Shown here: positions 17,894 through 26,357 of the stretch, one piece after another | Layout of the letters: each line of letters starts with the position of its first letter | How positions within the stretch are numbered: the first letter of the stretch is position 1 | DNA from: Deltaproteobacteria bacterium | GTDB lineage: Bacteria; Myxococcota_A; Polyangia; Polyangiales; Polyangiaceae | NCBI GenBank assembly: GCA_003235365.1 | Contig: QJWJ01000274.1 | Coordinates: 1-57,974, forward strand | Length of the DNA: 57,974 nucleotides | Reading direction: 5' to 3' | Made by a program: the position numbers and the translations under genes | The notes under the pieces: generated by a model | Database searches by the model: none | What the model saw: the letters and a program-made list of their open reading frames with translations, nothing else | Told to the model about the DNA's origin: nothing

Positions 17894-18511
17894 ATGAAGA
17901 CGTGGCAGGTGACAGCCTGGTGCTGGTTGATGGCGGGTTGCGCTGGGCAGCCTCTGCCGGATCCCGACGTGGCACTGAAAGAGTACCAACAGGCCGTGGC
18001 GCGGCGAGATGCCGCCGCGGTCCATGCGATGCTCGACGCGGACGCCAGAGCTGCGCTGAGCGTGCAAGACGTGAAACGCCTGCTCGAGGGGACGGGGCCT
18101 CAGCTCGACGAGCGGGCCAAGGCGCTCAGTGCCACTTCGGCCCGAGTGGACACGACCGCCGAGGTCACGTACTCGGACGGCGAAGTGTCGGTGCTCAACC
18201 TCGAGGACGGCCGTTTCCGAGTGACCGGTGCGGGTGGGTTACCCGGCTGGGGTGCTACACCCGCCCAGGCGCTCGGTGAACTGCGGCGTGCGCTGCAGCG
18301 GCGCAGTTACTCCGCCATGAGCGCAGTGCTCAGTTCGGACAGTCGGCGTGACTTGGAGCAAGAGCTGAAGGGCCTGATAGACGGCTTGTCGCGTCCCGAA
18401 GCCCTCGACATCGACGTCGATGGCGATCGTGCGGTCGTGACGACTCCCTCGGGACACGTGGTTCAGCTGCGCAGAGAGGATGGCGTTTGGAAAGTTCGCG
18501 ATTTCGACTGA
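17894..18511 (+). CDS. Lipoprotein with two related domains
   Basis: A 205-residue lipoprotein (signal MKTWQVTAWCWLMAGC, lipobox LMAGC). The mature part holds two similar units. The first starts near EYQQAVARRDAAAVHAML and ends in a beta part with TYSDGEVSVLNLEDGRFRV. The second starts near ALGELRRALQRRSYSAMSAVL and ends in VTTPSGHVVQLRREDGVWKV. Each looks like a helix pair followed by strands, as in NTF2-like or tandem DUF domains. The ATG at 17894 fits the signal peptide. Its 3' end overlaps the next gene by 25 bases, placing it first in a four-gene operon with the DUF4159, VWA-like and HEAT genes. Confidence 0.75.
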   Translation: MKTWQVTAWCWLMAGCAGQPLPDPDVALKEYQQAVARRDAAAVHAMLDADARAALSVQDVKRLLEGTGPQLDERAKALSATSARVDTTAEVTYSDGEVSVLNLEDGRFRVTGAGGLPGWGATPAQALGELRRALQRRSYSAMSAVLSSDSRRDLEQELKGLIDGLSRPEALDIDVDGDRAVVTTPSGHVVQLRREDGVWKVRDFD

Positions 18512-19266
18512 CCCGGCGCGCTTGGCTTTCGGGCGCCGCGTGTGCGCTCAGCCAGACCCCGGCCCTGGGCTTCGGTCAGGATGGGGCGTTCTGCCCGCGC
18601 TGGCTGGTCACCGCCGATGCGCCGCCGCCCAACGCCGAGCGGGAAAGCGCCTTGAGCCGTTGGAGTTGGGAGCTGGTCCGTCGCACGAGCGCTCCGGCCA
18701 AACTGCTCGTCGAGAAGGTCAGCGCCGACAGTCCGAAACTCGTGGACGAACCGTTTTGCGTTTGGGCTGGTTCCCGCGCGGTCGCACCGTTGTTGCGCAG
18801 CGAGCGTCGGCAGTTGCGCCGCTTCTTCGAGATGGGTGGGCTGCTGTTCGTCGACGACAACGAGCCGGGCAGCGGCGAATTCGGGCGCAGCGTGCGGGAG
18901 CAATTGACCCAGGTCCTGCCCGAGTCGCCAATCGTGCCGCTGCCTGAACAGCACGTCGTGTTCAAGTCGTACTACCTGGTCGACAGGCCCGTGGGGCGAG
19001 TCCTGGGGCCGACGCACTTCGACGCGATGAGCCGTGGGCGGACCGTCCAGGTCCTGCTTTCGTCCCACGACCTGCTCGGGGCGCTCGCCCACCGCGGCGA
19101 GACGTGGAGCTTGCCGATGGACGGTGGCAACGATGCCCAGCAACGTCAGCAGGCGGTGCGGCTGGCGGTGAACATCGCGATGTACGTGTTGTGCTCGGAC
19201 TACAAGGATGACCAGGTGCACGCCGAAGAATTGATGCGACGGCGTGGCAAGCGGGGCGGCCGATGA
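18487..19266 (+). CDS. DUF4159-type exported protein with Tat-like signal
   Basis: A 259-residue protein. The N-terminus FRLTRRAWLSGAACALS has a twin-arginine motif before a hydrophobic stretch, suggesting Tat export. The body resembles DUF4159: LRRFFEMGGLLFVDDNEPG, LPEQHVVFKSYY and a C-terminal AVRLAVNIAMYVL helix. DUF4159 genes commonly sit in BatA/MoxR-type gene clusters with VWA-domain membrane proteins, as here. The start is TTG at 18487, with AGAGGA about 6 bases upstream inside the previous gene. Its stop overlaps the next ATG. The biochemical role of DUF4159 is unknown. Confidence 0.75.
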   Translation: MESSRFRLTRRAWLSGAACALSQTPALGFGQDGAFCPRWLVTADAPPPNAERESALSRWSWELVRRTSAPAKLLVEKVSADSPKLVDEPFCVWAGSRAVAPLLRSERRQLRRFFEMGGLLFVDDNEPGSGEFGRSVREQLTQVLPESPIVPLPEQHVVFKSYYLVDRPVGRVLGPTHFDAMSRGRTVQVLLSSHDLLGALAHRGETWSLPMDGGNDAQQRQQAVRLAVNIAMYVLCSDYKDDQVHAEELMRRRGKRGGR

Positions 19267-21455
19267 ACGTCGAAACCCTGGCGCTGACCGAGGACCTGTC
19301 CGCGGGGCTCGGCTGGTTGGCGGCCGGCCTGGCGTTGCTGTCGGTCGTGCTGCTCGCCGGAGAATTGCGACGCAAGGGGCGCTCGTTCGGTCTGGCTTTT
19401 GCCACCGGGACGTTGGCAACGCTGGCGTTTCTGTGCGCTGTCTTCCGACCGGTTGCCGTCTCGGCGAAGTCGACCACGCTCGGGCCGCGCATCGTCGTGT
19501 TGATGGACGAATCGCGCCGCATGTTGATGCCGACCGAGGACGGCAAATCGCGGCGTGAGCTCGCAGCGAAAGTGGCGGCGCGCCTGCGCAAGCACTTCGC
19601 AGACTCGCGCCTGACGTTTCTCGGCTTTGGCGACGGCGAGCCCAAGTCTTATGCACCCGACGGAAAGACGTCCCAGTTGCACAGCGACTTGATGGCAGCG
19701 TTCAACGCGGTCGAACGTGCTCCCGGTGAACAGCCCCGCGCCATTGTCGTGGTCAGTGACGGGCGGCTCACGCGGCCGGGCGAGTTGACCGACGACGAAG
19801 GGCTCGAGGCGCTGGTCGCCGGGGTCGCCGTACCGGTGCACACGGTGGCGGTCGCGGAAAAGGAACCGACCGATGCCAGCATTCGAGCCGTCAAGGCCGC
19901 TGGTGCGGCGGTGGCCCACCAGCCGTTGTCCATCACCGTTCAGGTCGGCTGCAGCGGCGGCTTGGCCTGTTCGGCCGTGCCGGTGAAGTTGCGCGAGTTG
20001 TTGCTGGGTGAACAGCCGTTGGAGTTGGCGTCGGGGGTCGTCAATGCCGAGAGCGGGGTCGGCAGCATCGAGCTCGACATCGTGCTCGACCGCGCCGGGT
20101 CGCGCGTCGTCGAAGTCGTGATCGACGCACCGAAAGGCGATTCGATCGCCGAGAACGATTCGCGCATCCTCACCTTCTCGGTTGCCAAAGAGCGGGTGCG
20201 CCTGTTGCACCTCGCGGGGCGCCCGACCTACGACGTGCAAGCGCTGCGCACGTGGCTCAAGAGCGATCAGGCGGTCGACGTCGTCGCCTTCTTCATTCTG
20301 CGCGGCGAAACCGATGACCCCGAAGCGACGGAAAGCGAATTGGCGCTGATCCGCTTTCCCGTCGACGAACTGTTCATGGATCACCTGCCGAGTTTCGACG
20401 CAGTGATTCTGCAGGACATCGATGCGCGCAAGTACAAACTCGAGCGTCACTTGGTGCGCCTGCGCAACTACGTCCAGAAGGGCGGAGGGCTGATCATGGT
20501 CGGTGGCCCGTCGTCGTTTGCGGGTGGCAACTATGCCGGCACGCCCATCGACGCGGTGTTGCCCGTCGAGCAGCCGCGCGGCGGAAAGCCCTCCGATTCG
20601 TCTCAGTTCGTACCCGCGTTCACCGACGCGGGGCAGGCCGCTCCGGTGATGCGCGCGCTGCGCGGCTTGATGGGGGACGGGTTACCCCCCATGGCCGGCA
20701 CCAACCTGCTGGGGCTGCCGCGGGGTGGTGCAATCGTTCTGCTGCAACATCCCGATCTGGAGGTGTCGTCAGCACCCATGCCGGTTTTGGCCCTGGGTGA
20801 AGCGGGCGACGGGCGCTCGATCGCCTTGGGGCTCGATTCGACCCATCGCTTGGCCTTTGGTGAAGCGGCAGCGGCAGTCGGAGGCAGGGCGTATGGCGCG
20901 CTGTGGGATGGGCTGCTGGGTTGGTTGATGCGCGATCCACGGTACGAAGCAGCGCGGGTGGAACTGTTGGGCGAGTGCATCGCGGGTGAACCCTTGCAGT
21001 TGGCCATTCACCGCCTGCCGGGCATGGTGGGTGACATCGATCTGTCGCTCGAGGCGCTGGGTCCCAAGCGAACCAAGACCTTGACGCGCACGATCGCCGA
21101 CAATCACAGTGCGACGGTGCGTGTGACGCTGCCGGGGCAAGAGGCTGGGGGTTATGCGGTGCGCGTGAGTGTCGGCGCGGCGCCGGCGACGCGGCAGGAC
21201 ATCGGCTGTGAGCGCGGGGGCAGCGCCTGGTCCGACTCGCGCCCTGATCCCGCGCGGCTCAGTCGCATTTCCGATGCGTCCGGCGGCACGTTCGTCGGGC
21301 GCGACGCGGTCGAGCAGCTGCCTCGCGCCGAAGTGACCGAAGTGACGGCGGAGCGCCACGTCTCGCCATTGTTGCCGGCGTGGGTGTGGACACTGGCCTC
21401 GTCGTTGCTTCTCGGCGCCCATTGGATCGCGCGTCGGCGCGGGGGGCTGGCTTGA
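19263..21455 (+). CDS. Membrane protein with VWA-like and glutamine-amidotransferase-like domains
   Basis: A 730-residue inner-membrane protein. Two N-terminal helices (about 14-34 and 43-66) are followed by a VWA-like domain (about 75-200; IVVLMDESRRM and AIVVVSDGRLT). The metal-site DxSxS is degraded to DESRR. A beta-rich region with bacterial Ig-like character (about 205-310) and a class-I amidotransferase-like domain (about 315-540; LLHLAGRPTYDVQALRTWL, FDAVILQDID, GGGLIMVGGPSSFAGG) follow. The last segment ends in a C-terminal helix (LPAWVWTLASSLLLGAHW). This layout is typical of BatA-linked proteins in bacterial MoxR/VWA clusters. The ATG overlaps the DUF4159 stop. It probably acts with the neighbours at the cell envelope. 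Confidence 0.8.
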   Translation: MNVETLALTEDLSAGLGWLAAGLALLSVVLLAGELRRKGRSFGLAFATGTLATLAFLCAVFRPVAVSAKSTTLGPRIVVLMDESRRMLMPTEDGKSRRELAAKVAARLRKHFADSRLTFLGFGDGEPKSYAPDGKTSQLHSDLMAAFNAVERAPGEQPRAIVVVSDGRLTRPGELTDDEGLEALVAGVAVPVHTVAVAEKEPTDASIRAVKAAGAAVAHQPLSITVQVGCSGGLACSAVPVKLRELLLGEQPLELASGVVNAESGVGSIELDIVLDRAGSRVVEVVIDAPKGDSIAENDSRILTFSVAKERVRLLHLAGRPTYDVQALRTWLKSDQAVDVVAFFILRGETDDPEATESELALIRFPVDELFMDHLPSFDAVILQDIDARKYKLERHLVRLRNYVQKGGGLIMVGGPSSFAGGNYAGTPIDAVLPVEQPRGGKPSDSSQFVPAFTDAGQAAPVMRALRGLMGDGLPPMAGTNLLGLPRGGAIVLLQHPDLEVSSAPMPVLALGEAGDGRSIALGLDSTHRLAFGEAAAAVGGRAYGALWDGLLGWLMRDPRYEAARVELLGECIAGEPLQLAIHRLPGMVGDIDLSLEALGPKRTKTLTRTIADNHSATVRVTLPGQEAGGYAVRVSVGAAPATRQDIGCERGGSAWSDSRPDPARLSRISDASGGTFVGRDAVEQLPRAEVTEVTAERHVSPLLPAWVWTLASSLLLGAHWIARRRGGLA

Positions 21456-21487
21456 GAGACGACCCGTGAAGCGGTAGGGTCCGAGGC

Positions 21488-24043
21488 ATGGCAAGTGCAC
21501 CGTGTCGCCGGCGAATTCGCGTCGCTCTGGCGTGCGCCCTGTTGGGTTCGGTCACGTCCCTGTTCGAGGCAAGCGATGCATCGGCCTCCGGTGTGGTTTG
21601 GCCCAACATGGTCGAGCGCGTCGCCGAGGATCTCGGCAGCCGCGACGTGGAGCGCCGCAGAGCTGCGGCGTTGCAGCTCGTCAGGCTTCCGCGCTCACGT
21701 GTTCGGGCGCTGATCACCAAAGCCCTGCAAGATTCTGACGAGCGAGTGCGTGTCAGCGCAGCGCGCGCCGCGGTGGTCGCGTCCGACGAATCCTCGGTCG
21801 AAATCGTCAGCACTTGGCTTTCGGACAAGGACGTGAATCTGCGGCGCGCCGCCGTGGAAGTGCTCGAAGCCTTTCCGAAGTCCGAGCGTGCCGTCGAGCG
21901 CCTGGCGCGCGCCTTGGCGGATCCACAGGCACGTGTTCGGCTCAGCGCTGCGCGTGCTTTGGGTGCAACGGGTGATGCGTCGGCCACCAGCGCGCTGCTG
22001 TCGCGGATCGACGATCCGAACCCGAATGTCTCGGTCGCGATCGTCGACGCGCTGGAGGCGCTTTCCGACCCGCGCAGCGTTGTTCCGCTGATCGGTCGCC
22101 TGTCGGACAATCGCGTTGCGACCCGCCGGGCAGCGGCGCGGGCGTTGGGGACACTTGGGGGGCAAGCTGCGGTGTCGGCGCTGCTGCTCGCCCTGCGCGA
22201 TACCGACGCCCAAGTGCGTTTGTCGGTCGTTGCGGCGTTGGGGGTAACCGGGGCCGACGATGCGACCGCTTCGCTCAGGACTGTGGTTACCGACGATGCT
22301 GACGTCGACGTCCGTGTTGCGGCGCTGCACGCACTGGCCTCCATCGGGTCGGAGGTCGCCACCGAGGCGCTCATCGACGCGTTGGGTTCGTCGCGTGACG
22401 AGGTGTCTTCGGAGGCGCGCGTGGCACTCGGTGAGCTTCCGATGGAACGCGCGGAGCTGCTTCGCCGCTGCTTGCAGGGCGCGCCAGCGAGCATCGCCAA
22501 GGCCGACGGCTGCGCCGAGGCGTTGGCGAGCCACCCGTCCGACGGCAACTTCGAAACGCTCGCGCGCGCCTGGCGCGACCGCACCATCAGCTCTGAAACG
22601 GCGCTGACCGCCCTGGGGACGGTCGGGGATCCGCGGGGCATCCCGACCGTCCTCGAACAGCTGTCAGCGGAGGAAGCACCCGTGCGTTTGGCTGCCGTTA
22701 CGGCGGCGATGTCTCTGCTCGATCCTGCCAAACCCGATGGGCGTGCCGTCGAGCCCATCGTGCGCGCGCTCAACGCACCGCAACGTGCCACGGAAGAACG
22801 CATTGCGTTGCTGTTGTTGCTCGGGAGGACCGGCGCGCCGCGGGCGTCAGCGCACCTGGCGCCGTTCGTCGCTGAACACAACCCGCTGAGGGTTCGGCTC
22901 GCAGCGCTGCACGCGTTGAAAGACGTCGGGGTGGGTTCCGCCGCGCTCGATGTCGTGCTGGCCGCTGTGTCTGCACCGGAGTCGAGCTTGCGTCTGGAGG
23001 CGGCGCGTGCGCTTCGCGGGTGTCGCTGTGGCGAAGCATTGTCACCCCTTCTGTCCTTGCTCACCGCATCGGCGGGGCAGGACCGGCAAGCCGTGGCCAG
23101 CGCGTTGATCGGACCACTATCCACGTTCGGCAAAGCTGAGCACGTCGCGCAATTGCAGACGCTCGCACGGGGCGCGGAACGCGGAGTCGTCGCGGCGTTG
23201 ATCGAGGCCCTGGCTGTGGTCGCGTCACCCGAGGCGACGTCGGCGTTGCTGTCCTTGACCACGGAGGGTCGCGAGCCGCGGGCCAAGGTTGCGGAGGTAT
23301 TGGCCTTCCACGGCCAACGGCTCGCCGAGTCGCATCGGCGCACCGTCGTCGATGCGCTCGAAGGGATGGCGGCCGAGGCGGACCCGGTGGTCCGCGCCAA
23401 CGCCGTCTGGGCCCTGGGCGAATTGGCGGATGCTCGCAGCGTCGCGCTGATTGGTGAGGCGATGGGGGATCCGGACACCGCCGTTGCCGCCAACGCCGTT
23501 GCCGCGTGGGGGAAGCTACCCAAGACCGACGCGTCGGCGGCGAGACTCTGTGAAGCGCTCTCGGACTCGCGCGCGTACGTTCGGTCGAATGCTCTCGTCG
23601 GATTGCGTGGTTGGGCAGAACGCTGCAAAGCGGGGCTCGAACTCGGCCTGCTGCAGTTCGACAATTCGGACGTCGTCCGAGTCGCCGCCGCTCACCTGGT
23701 TCGCGACGTTCCAGATACGCGTCGCAGCGCCGAAGAGGCGAAGGTCTTGCAGCACTGCGCGCGTTCCGAGCCGAGTGGGCGCGTTGCCGCGGCCTGCTCC
23801 ACCCGCCCGGCAACGGTGACGGCTGAGGAATCGGCTCCGCCGCAGCGACCGCTGCCGGCGACGCTCTTCATCGTCCCCGCGGGGCAATCCAGCCCGAAGT
23901 CGGGTGCTCCCTATGCGTTGTCCCGCGGAGACGCGGCGCCGATTCGATTGGGGCTCGCCGACGGGCGGGGGGCCGTGATGCTGGGGGCACTGCCGGGTGA
24001 CACGCTCAGCCTCGAAGCTCCTGCCGGCACGGACACTCCGTGA
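21488..24043 (+). CDS. Exported HEAT-repeat (EZ/PBS-lyase type) protein
   Basis: An 851-residue protein with a signal peptide (about 1-34, MASAPCRRRIRVALACALLG...). It is then built almost entirely of 31-residue HEAT-like repeats (about 35-770) of the form ALRD.DAQVRLSVVAALG, LADPQARVRLSAARALG and DEDPVVRANAVWALGELAD. Such solenoids are scaffolds for protein binding. A final beta-rich segment (about 785-851) has PATLFIVPAGQ and GRGAVMLGALPGD. It starts 32 bases after the VWA-like gene and is last in the operon, before a strong hairpin terminator. It may be the periplasmic partner of the VWA-like membrane protein. Confidence 0.85.
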   Translation: MASAPCRRRIRVALACALLGSVTSLFEASDASASGVVWPNMVERVAEDLGSRDVERRRAAALQLVRLPRSRVRALITKALQDSDERVRVSAARAAVVASDESSVEIVSTWLSDKDVNLRRAAVEVLEAFPKSERAVERLARALADPQARVRLSAARALGATGDASATSALLSRIDDPNPNVSVAIVDALEALSDPRSVVPLIGRLSDNRVATRRAAARALGTLGGQAAVSALLLALRDTDAQVRLSVVAALGVTGADDATASLRTVVTDDADVDVRVAALHALASIGSEVATEALIDALGSSRDEVSSEARVALGELPMERAELLRRCLQGAPASIAKADGCAEALASHPSDGNFETLARAWRDRTISSETALTALGTVGDPRGIPTVLEQLSAEEAPVRLAAVTAAMSLLDPAKPDGRAVEPIVRALNAPQRATEERIALLLLLGRTGAPRASAHLAPFVAEHNPLRVRLAALHALKDVGVGSAALDVVLAAVSAPESSLRLEAARALRGCRCGEALSPLLSLLTASAGQDRQAVASALIGPLSTFGKAEHVAQLQTLARGAERGVVAALIEALAVVASPEATSALLSLTTEGREPRAKVAEVLAFHGQRLAESHRRTVVDALEGMAAEADPVVRANAVWALGELADARSVALIGEAMGDPDTAVAANAVAAWGKLPKTDASAARLCEALSDSRAYVRSNALVGLRGWAERCKAGLELGLLQFDNSDVVRVAAAHLVRDVPDTRRSAEEAKVLQHCARSEPSGRVAAACSTRPATVTAEESAPPQRPLPATLFIVPAGQSSPKSGAPYALSRGDAAPIRLGLADGRGAVMLGALPGDTLSLEAPAGTDTP

Positions 24044-24079
24044 TTTCGGACGCTTCCCAGCGCATTTTCCGGCATTGAC

Positions 24080-24113
24080 AATCCCCTGCGACCGCGAACG
24101 AACGCAGGGGATT
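24080..24113. terminator. Bidirectional hairpin between convergent genes
   Basis: A perfect 11-bp inverted repeat AATCCCCTGCG / CGCAGGGGATT with a 12-base loop lies midway between the converging HEAT-repeat and zinc-ribbon genes. The flanking AA/TT ends are symmetrical. This fits a terminator for both strands. Confidence 0.65.
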
Positions 24114-24137
24114 ACTCGCCGTCCGTGTGGTGAGTGC

Positions 24138-25460
24138 TCACTTCGTCGAGCACTTCATTGCGCACATCAGGTCACCCTTCGGGCAATTGCACTTGCTCTT
24201 CTTGGGTTTGGGCGCTGCGGGTTCGCTCGACTTGGGCTTCTCCGCGGGCTTCGAAGCGGGCTTGGGTGACGGCTTCGGCGAGGATTTCGGAGCCGTGTAC
24301 TTCTTCTTGGGGGCCGTCTGTTTGACCGCGTTCTTGTCCTCGGCCTCTTCCTTGGCATCGTCGTCCTTGGCTTCCTCGTCGGCGGTCGCTTCGGGAGCAG
24401 GCGCGGGGACGACCGTGGTGACGACGATCGTGGCTGTCGGAACGACCGCTGGTACAGGCGGGGGTTCCTCCTTGAGCAGGAACACCAACCCAGCTACCAC
24501 CGCGGCAATGGCGATGCCGCCGCCGATGAACAACCCATTCTTGCTGCCGCTCGGCGGCGGTTGCCCCATGTCGCCCAAAGGTGACGTCGTGCCACCCGTC
24601 AACGGGGCTGCGCCGAGTGGGGAAACCAACGGTGCTGCCGCGAGCGGTGCGGCGCCCAAATCCACGGACTGGGCGGAGTCGCCGCGCTCCGCCGACGCGG
24701 TGAGGGCAGCCAGATCGATCAGGCCCGAGTCTTCGGAAGTCTTGGCACCACCACCGCCGCCGCCGGTCTCCGGCTTGGCATCGGATGCGGTCAGTGCACT
24801 GAGTGAAAACAACACGGAGGACTCGTTGCGAGCACCGGTCGTTGCCGTGGTGATCCCGGCGTCTGCGGCTTCGTCGCGCGAGCCCACGTCGTGTTCACTG
24901 CCCGCGCTGTCGATTCTGCCGAACAAGTCCGCGCTGGCCGCGGCTCGGGTTGCAGCTCGCGCGGGCTCAGCTGCCGCCGCACCGAACAAGGGGGCCGCCG
25001 CGGCCGATGCCGCCACCGCAGCGGGTTGCATCGCAGCGGGTTGCATCGCCGGCGGTTGCGAAGCCGCCGCAGCAGCGTGCAGCGCGTCGTTGATCTCGGG
25101 CACGTCGGCCAACGGCGCCCAGTCCGCCATTCCCTCTTGCCACACGTACGTGTCCGCCGAGATGGCGCCCGTGTTGTACGCATCGACGATTTCCGCGACG
25201 CTCATCTGTCGCTGATCGTTCTCTGCGACGTCGACGGTGTACGTGCCCACCCCCGGTCCGACCGATGCTGGGACGTGAGAAACCGCGGCGGCCTGAGGGT
25301 GAACACTCCCGCCTGCCGTTTGAATCGTAGGTGGATCGGCCTTGCCGTCGATGACGATGGTTGCGCCGCACTTGCGGCATCGAATCTTGGCGAGTTTGTT
25401 CTGAACCTTTTCGTCAGCGATGGAGTACTTGGCTGAACACGAAGGGCACGCGATCTTCAC
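24138..25460 (-). CDS. MJ0042 zinc-finger, GYF_2-domain membrane protein
   Basis: A 440-residue protein. It begins with an MJ0042-type zinc ribbon (CPSC at 5-8, CRKC at 28-31), then has a GYF_2 domain (about 72-125, with YVWQEGMADWAPLADVPE), a low-complexity Ala/Pro/Gln stretch and Gly/Ser linkers. One transmembrane helix follows (about 308-330, GLFIGGGIAIAAVVAGLVFLL). The C-terminal part is Lys/Pro/Ala-rich and ends in a Cys cluster CNCPKGDLMCAMKC. GYF domains bind proline-rich peptides, so it may recruit partners at the membrane; this design is common in Myxococcota. A 15-base tandem repeat (CAGCGGGTTGCATCG-like, near 25020-25050) codes QPAAM units. Function unknown. Confidence 0.85.
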   Translation of the reverse strand: MKIACPSCSAKYSIADEKVQNKLAKIRCRKCGATIVIDGKADPPTIQTAGGSVHPQAAAVSHVPASVGPGVGTYTVDVAENDQRQMSVAEIVDAYNTGAISADTYVWQEGMADWAPLADVPEINDALHAAAAASQPPAMQPAAMQPAAVAASAAAAPLFGAAAAEPARAATRAAASADLFGRIDSAGSEHDVGSRDEAADAGITTATTGARNESSVLFSLSALTASDAKPETGGGGGGAKTSEDSGLIDLAALTASAERGDSAQSVDLGAAPLAAAPLVSPLGAAPLTGGTTSPLGDMGQPPPSGSKNGLFIGGGIAIAAVVAGLVFLLKEEPPPVPAVVPTATIVVTTVVPAPAPEATADEEAKDDDAKEEAEDKNAVKQTAPKKKYTAPKSSPKPSPKPASKPAEKPKSSEPAAPKPKKSKCNCPKGDLMCAMKCSTK

Positions 25461-25749
25461 GGTTGGACCTTTGTTCGGTTCCGCGCACGGGGCGCATCAG
25501 TGGGGTTCTCGATGGATTGGAACAGAGTGGAATTAGGGGACGGTTGCAATGCTGGAATATTTAGCTTGGGAGGAAAGTTTGGCGCGAGGGGATGTCGCCA
25601 GGTCCATGCTAGTGCCAGAACACTATCGCCGCGGGCGTGACGGTTACCATAAGAGCGTCTTCCACGTTGAGCAGATTCGGAAGTACTACTCAGTAGATAG
25701 GCCTAGCAGAAATGTGGAAAGTCGTAGTGAGACTGGGAAGGCCCATCAA
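25461..25749. other. Intergenic region of lower GC, no gene supported
   Basis: About 290 bases between the two minus-strand genes. The stretch 25540-25750 is visibly less GC-rich than its surroundings. An open frame from 25549 with a GGGGA site upstream exists, but it overlaps the end of the downstream gene, has near-random third positions, and resembles no protein I know. It probably holds the promoter of the zinc-finger/GYF_2 gene. Confidence 0.5.
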
Positions 25750-26346
25750 TCATTGGTTAGAACGCGCTGGCGCGGGCAACCTTGACCGGCCGGTCGTGAT
25801 TTCTTGCGCGAGATCTGCGAGCGCCGCGTCGTACCAGCGTCCCACGCTGGCTGGAAATGGCCACATCCAAGCGTAGTCCGGACCCGTGAAACGGCGAATG
25901 ATTTGAGCACGAAGCTGGAGATCGCGGGCAGCAGGTAGGCCTCTGTACTCCGCGATGGCTCGAAGTGTTTCCGTGTAGGCTTCCCACTCGAGCCGCGCTC
26001 GGCCGTAGGCCAAACCGATGGGAAACCACGCGAGCAGGTACCACGCGGCCATCCCGACGAAGGTCAGCCGTCGGCGTTGGATGAGGTGGATGCGTTCGTG
26101 GCGCAGCAGAATCACCTTGTCGCACGCCGACATTCCAGCCCACGAGTCCGGGACGTACAGGGTGTTGCCGATGACCGTGTGGTAGCGGGTCATGTAGTGG
26201 CGCTGGCCGCCCAGAGTCAGCGCCCGTAACACGACGTCGATGAGTCGACTGAGGTGATCGCCGCGCTTGGGGACGATTCGAAATCCAGGAAACTCCCGCC
26301 GCAGATCTGCGATGAAGTCGTCCGGGTCGGGGCAGGGTCGGGTCAT
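25750..26346 (-). CDS. HExxH-motif protein, possible membrane-linked metallopeptidase
   Basis: A 198-residue protein. A HERIH motif (RHERIHLIQRRR) is followed by a hydrophobic stretch (TFVGMAAWYLLAWFPIGLAYG) and then an acidic LEWEAYTE about 33 residues on. This resembles the gluzincin layout of two zinc histidines plus a distal Glu, as in M48/M56 peptidases. The protein is short for those families and I do not recognise the rest. The C-terminus has aromatic-rich PDYAWMWPFP. The ATG lies 11 bases after the fmt stop, so it is in an operon with fmt. Peptidase activity is inferred from the motif only. Confidence 0.65.
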   Translation of the reverse strand: MTRPCPDPDDFIADLRREFPGFRIVPKRGDHLSRLIDVVLRALTLGGQRHYMTRYHTVIGNTLYVPDSWAGMSACDKVILLRHERIHLIQRRRLTFVGMAAWYLLAWFPIGLAYGRARLEWEAYTETLRAIAEYRGLPAARDLQLRAQIIRRFTGPDYAWMWPFPASVGRWYDAALADLAQEITTGRSRLPAPARSNQ

Positions 26347-26357
26347 GGCAGACCACT

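Noticed and set aside
21259..23664. Long minus-strand frame opposite the HEAT-repeat gene, Ser/Arg-rich
   Set aside because: The apparent repeats are the complement of the HEAT repeats; no start signal.
24127..25215. Plus-strand frame opposite the zinc-finger/GYF_2 gene
   Set aside because: Low-complexity product is the complement of the Ala/Pro linkers; the minus-strand gene has clear zinc-finger and GYF motifs.
25549..25785. Small plus-strand frame with a GGGGA site
   Set aside because: Near-random third positions, overlap with the downstream gene end, no family features; kept as intergenic.
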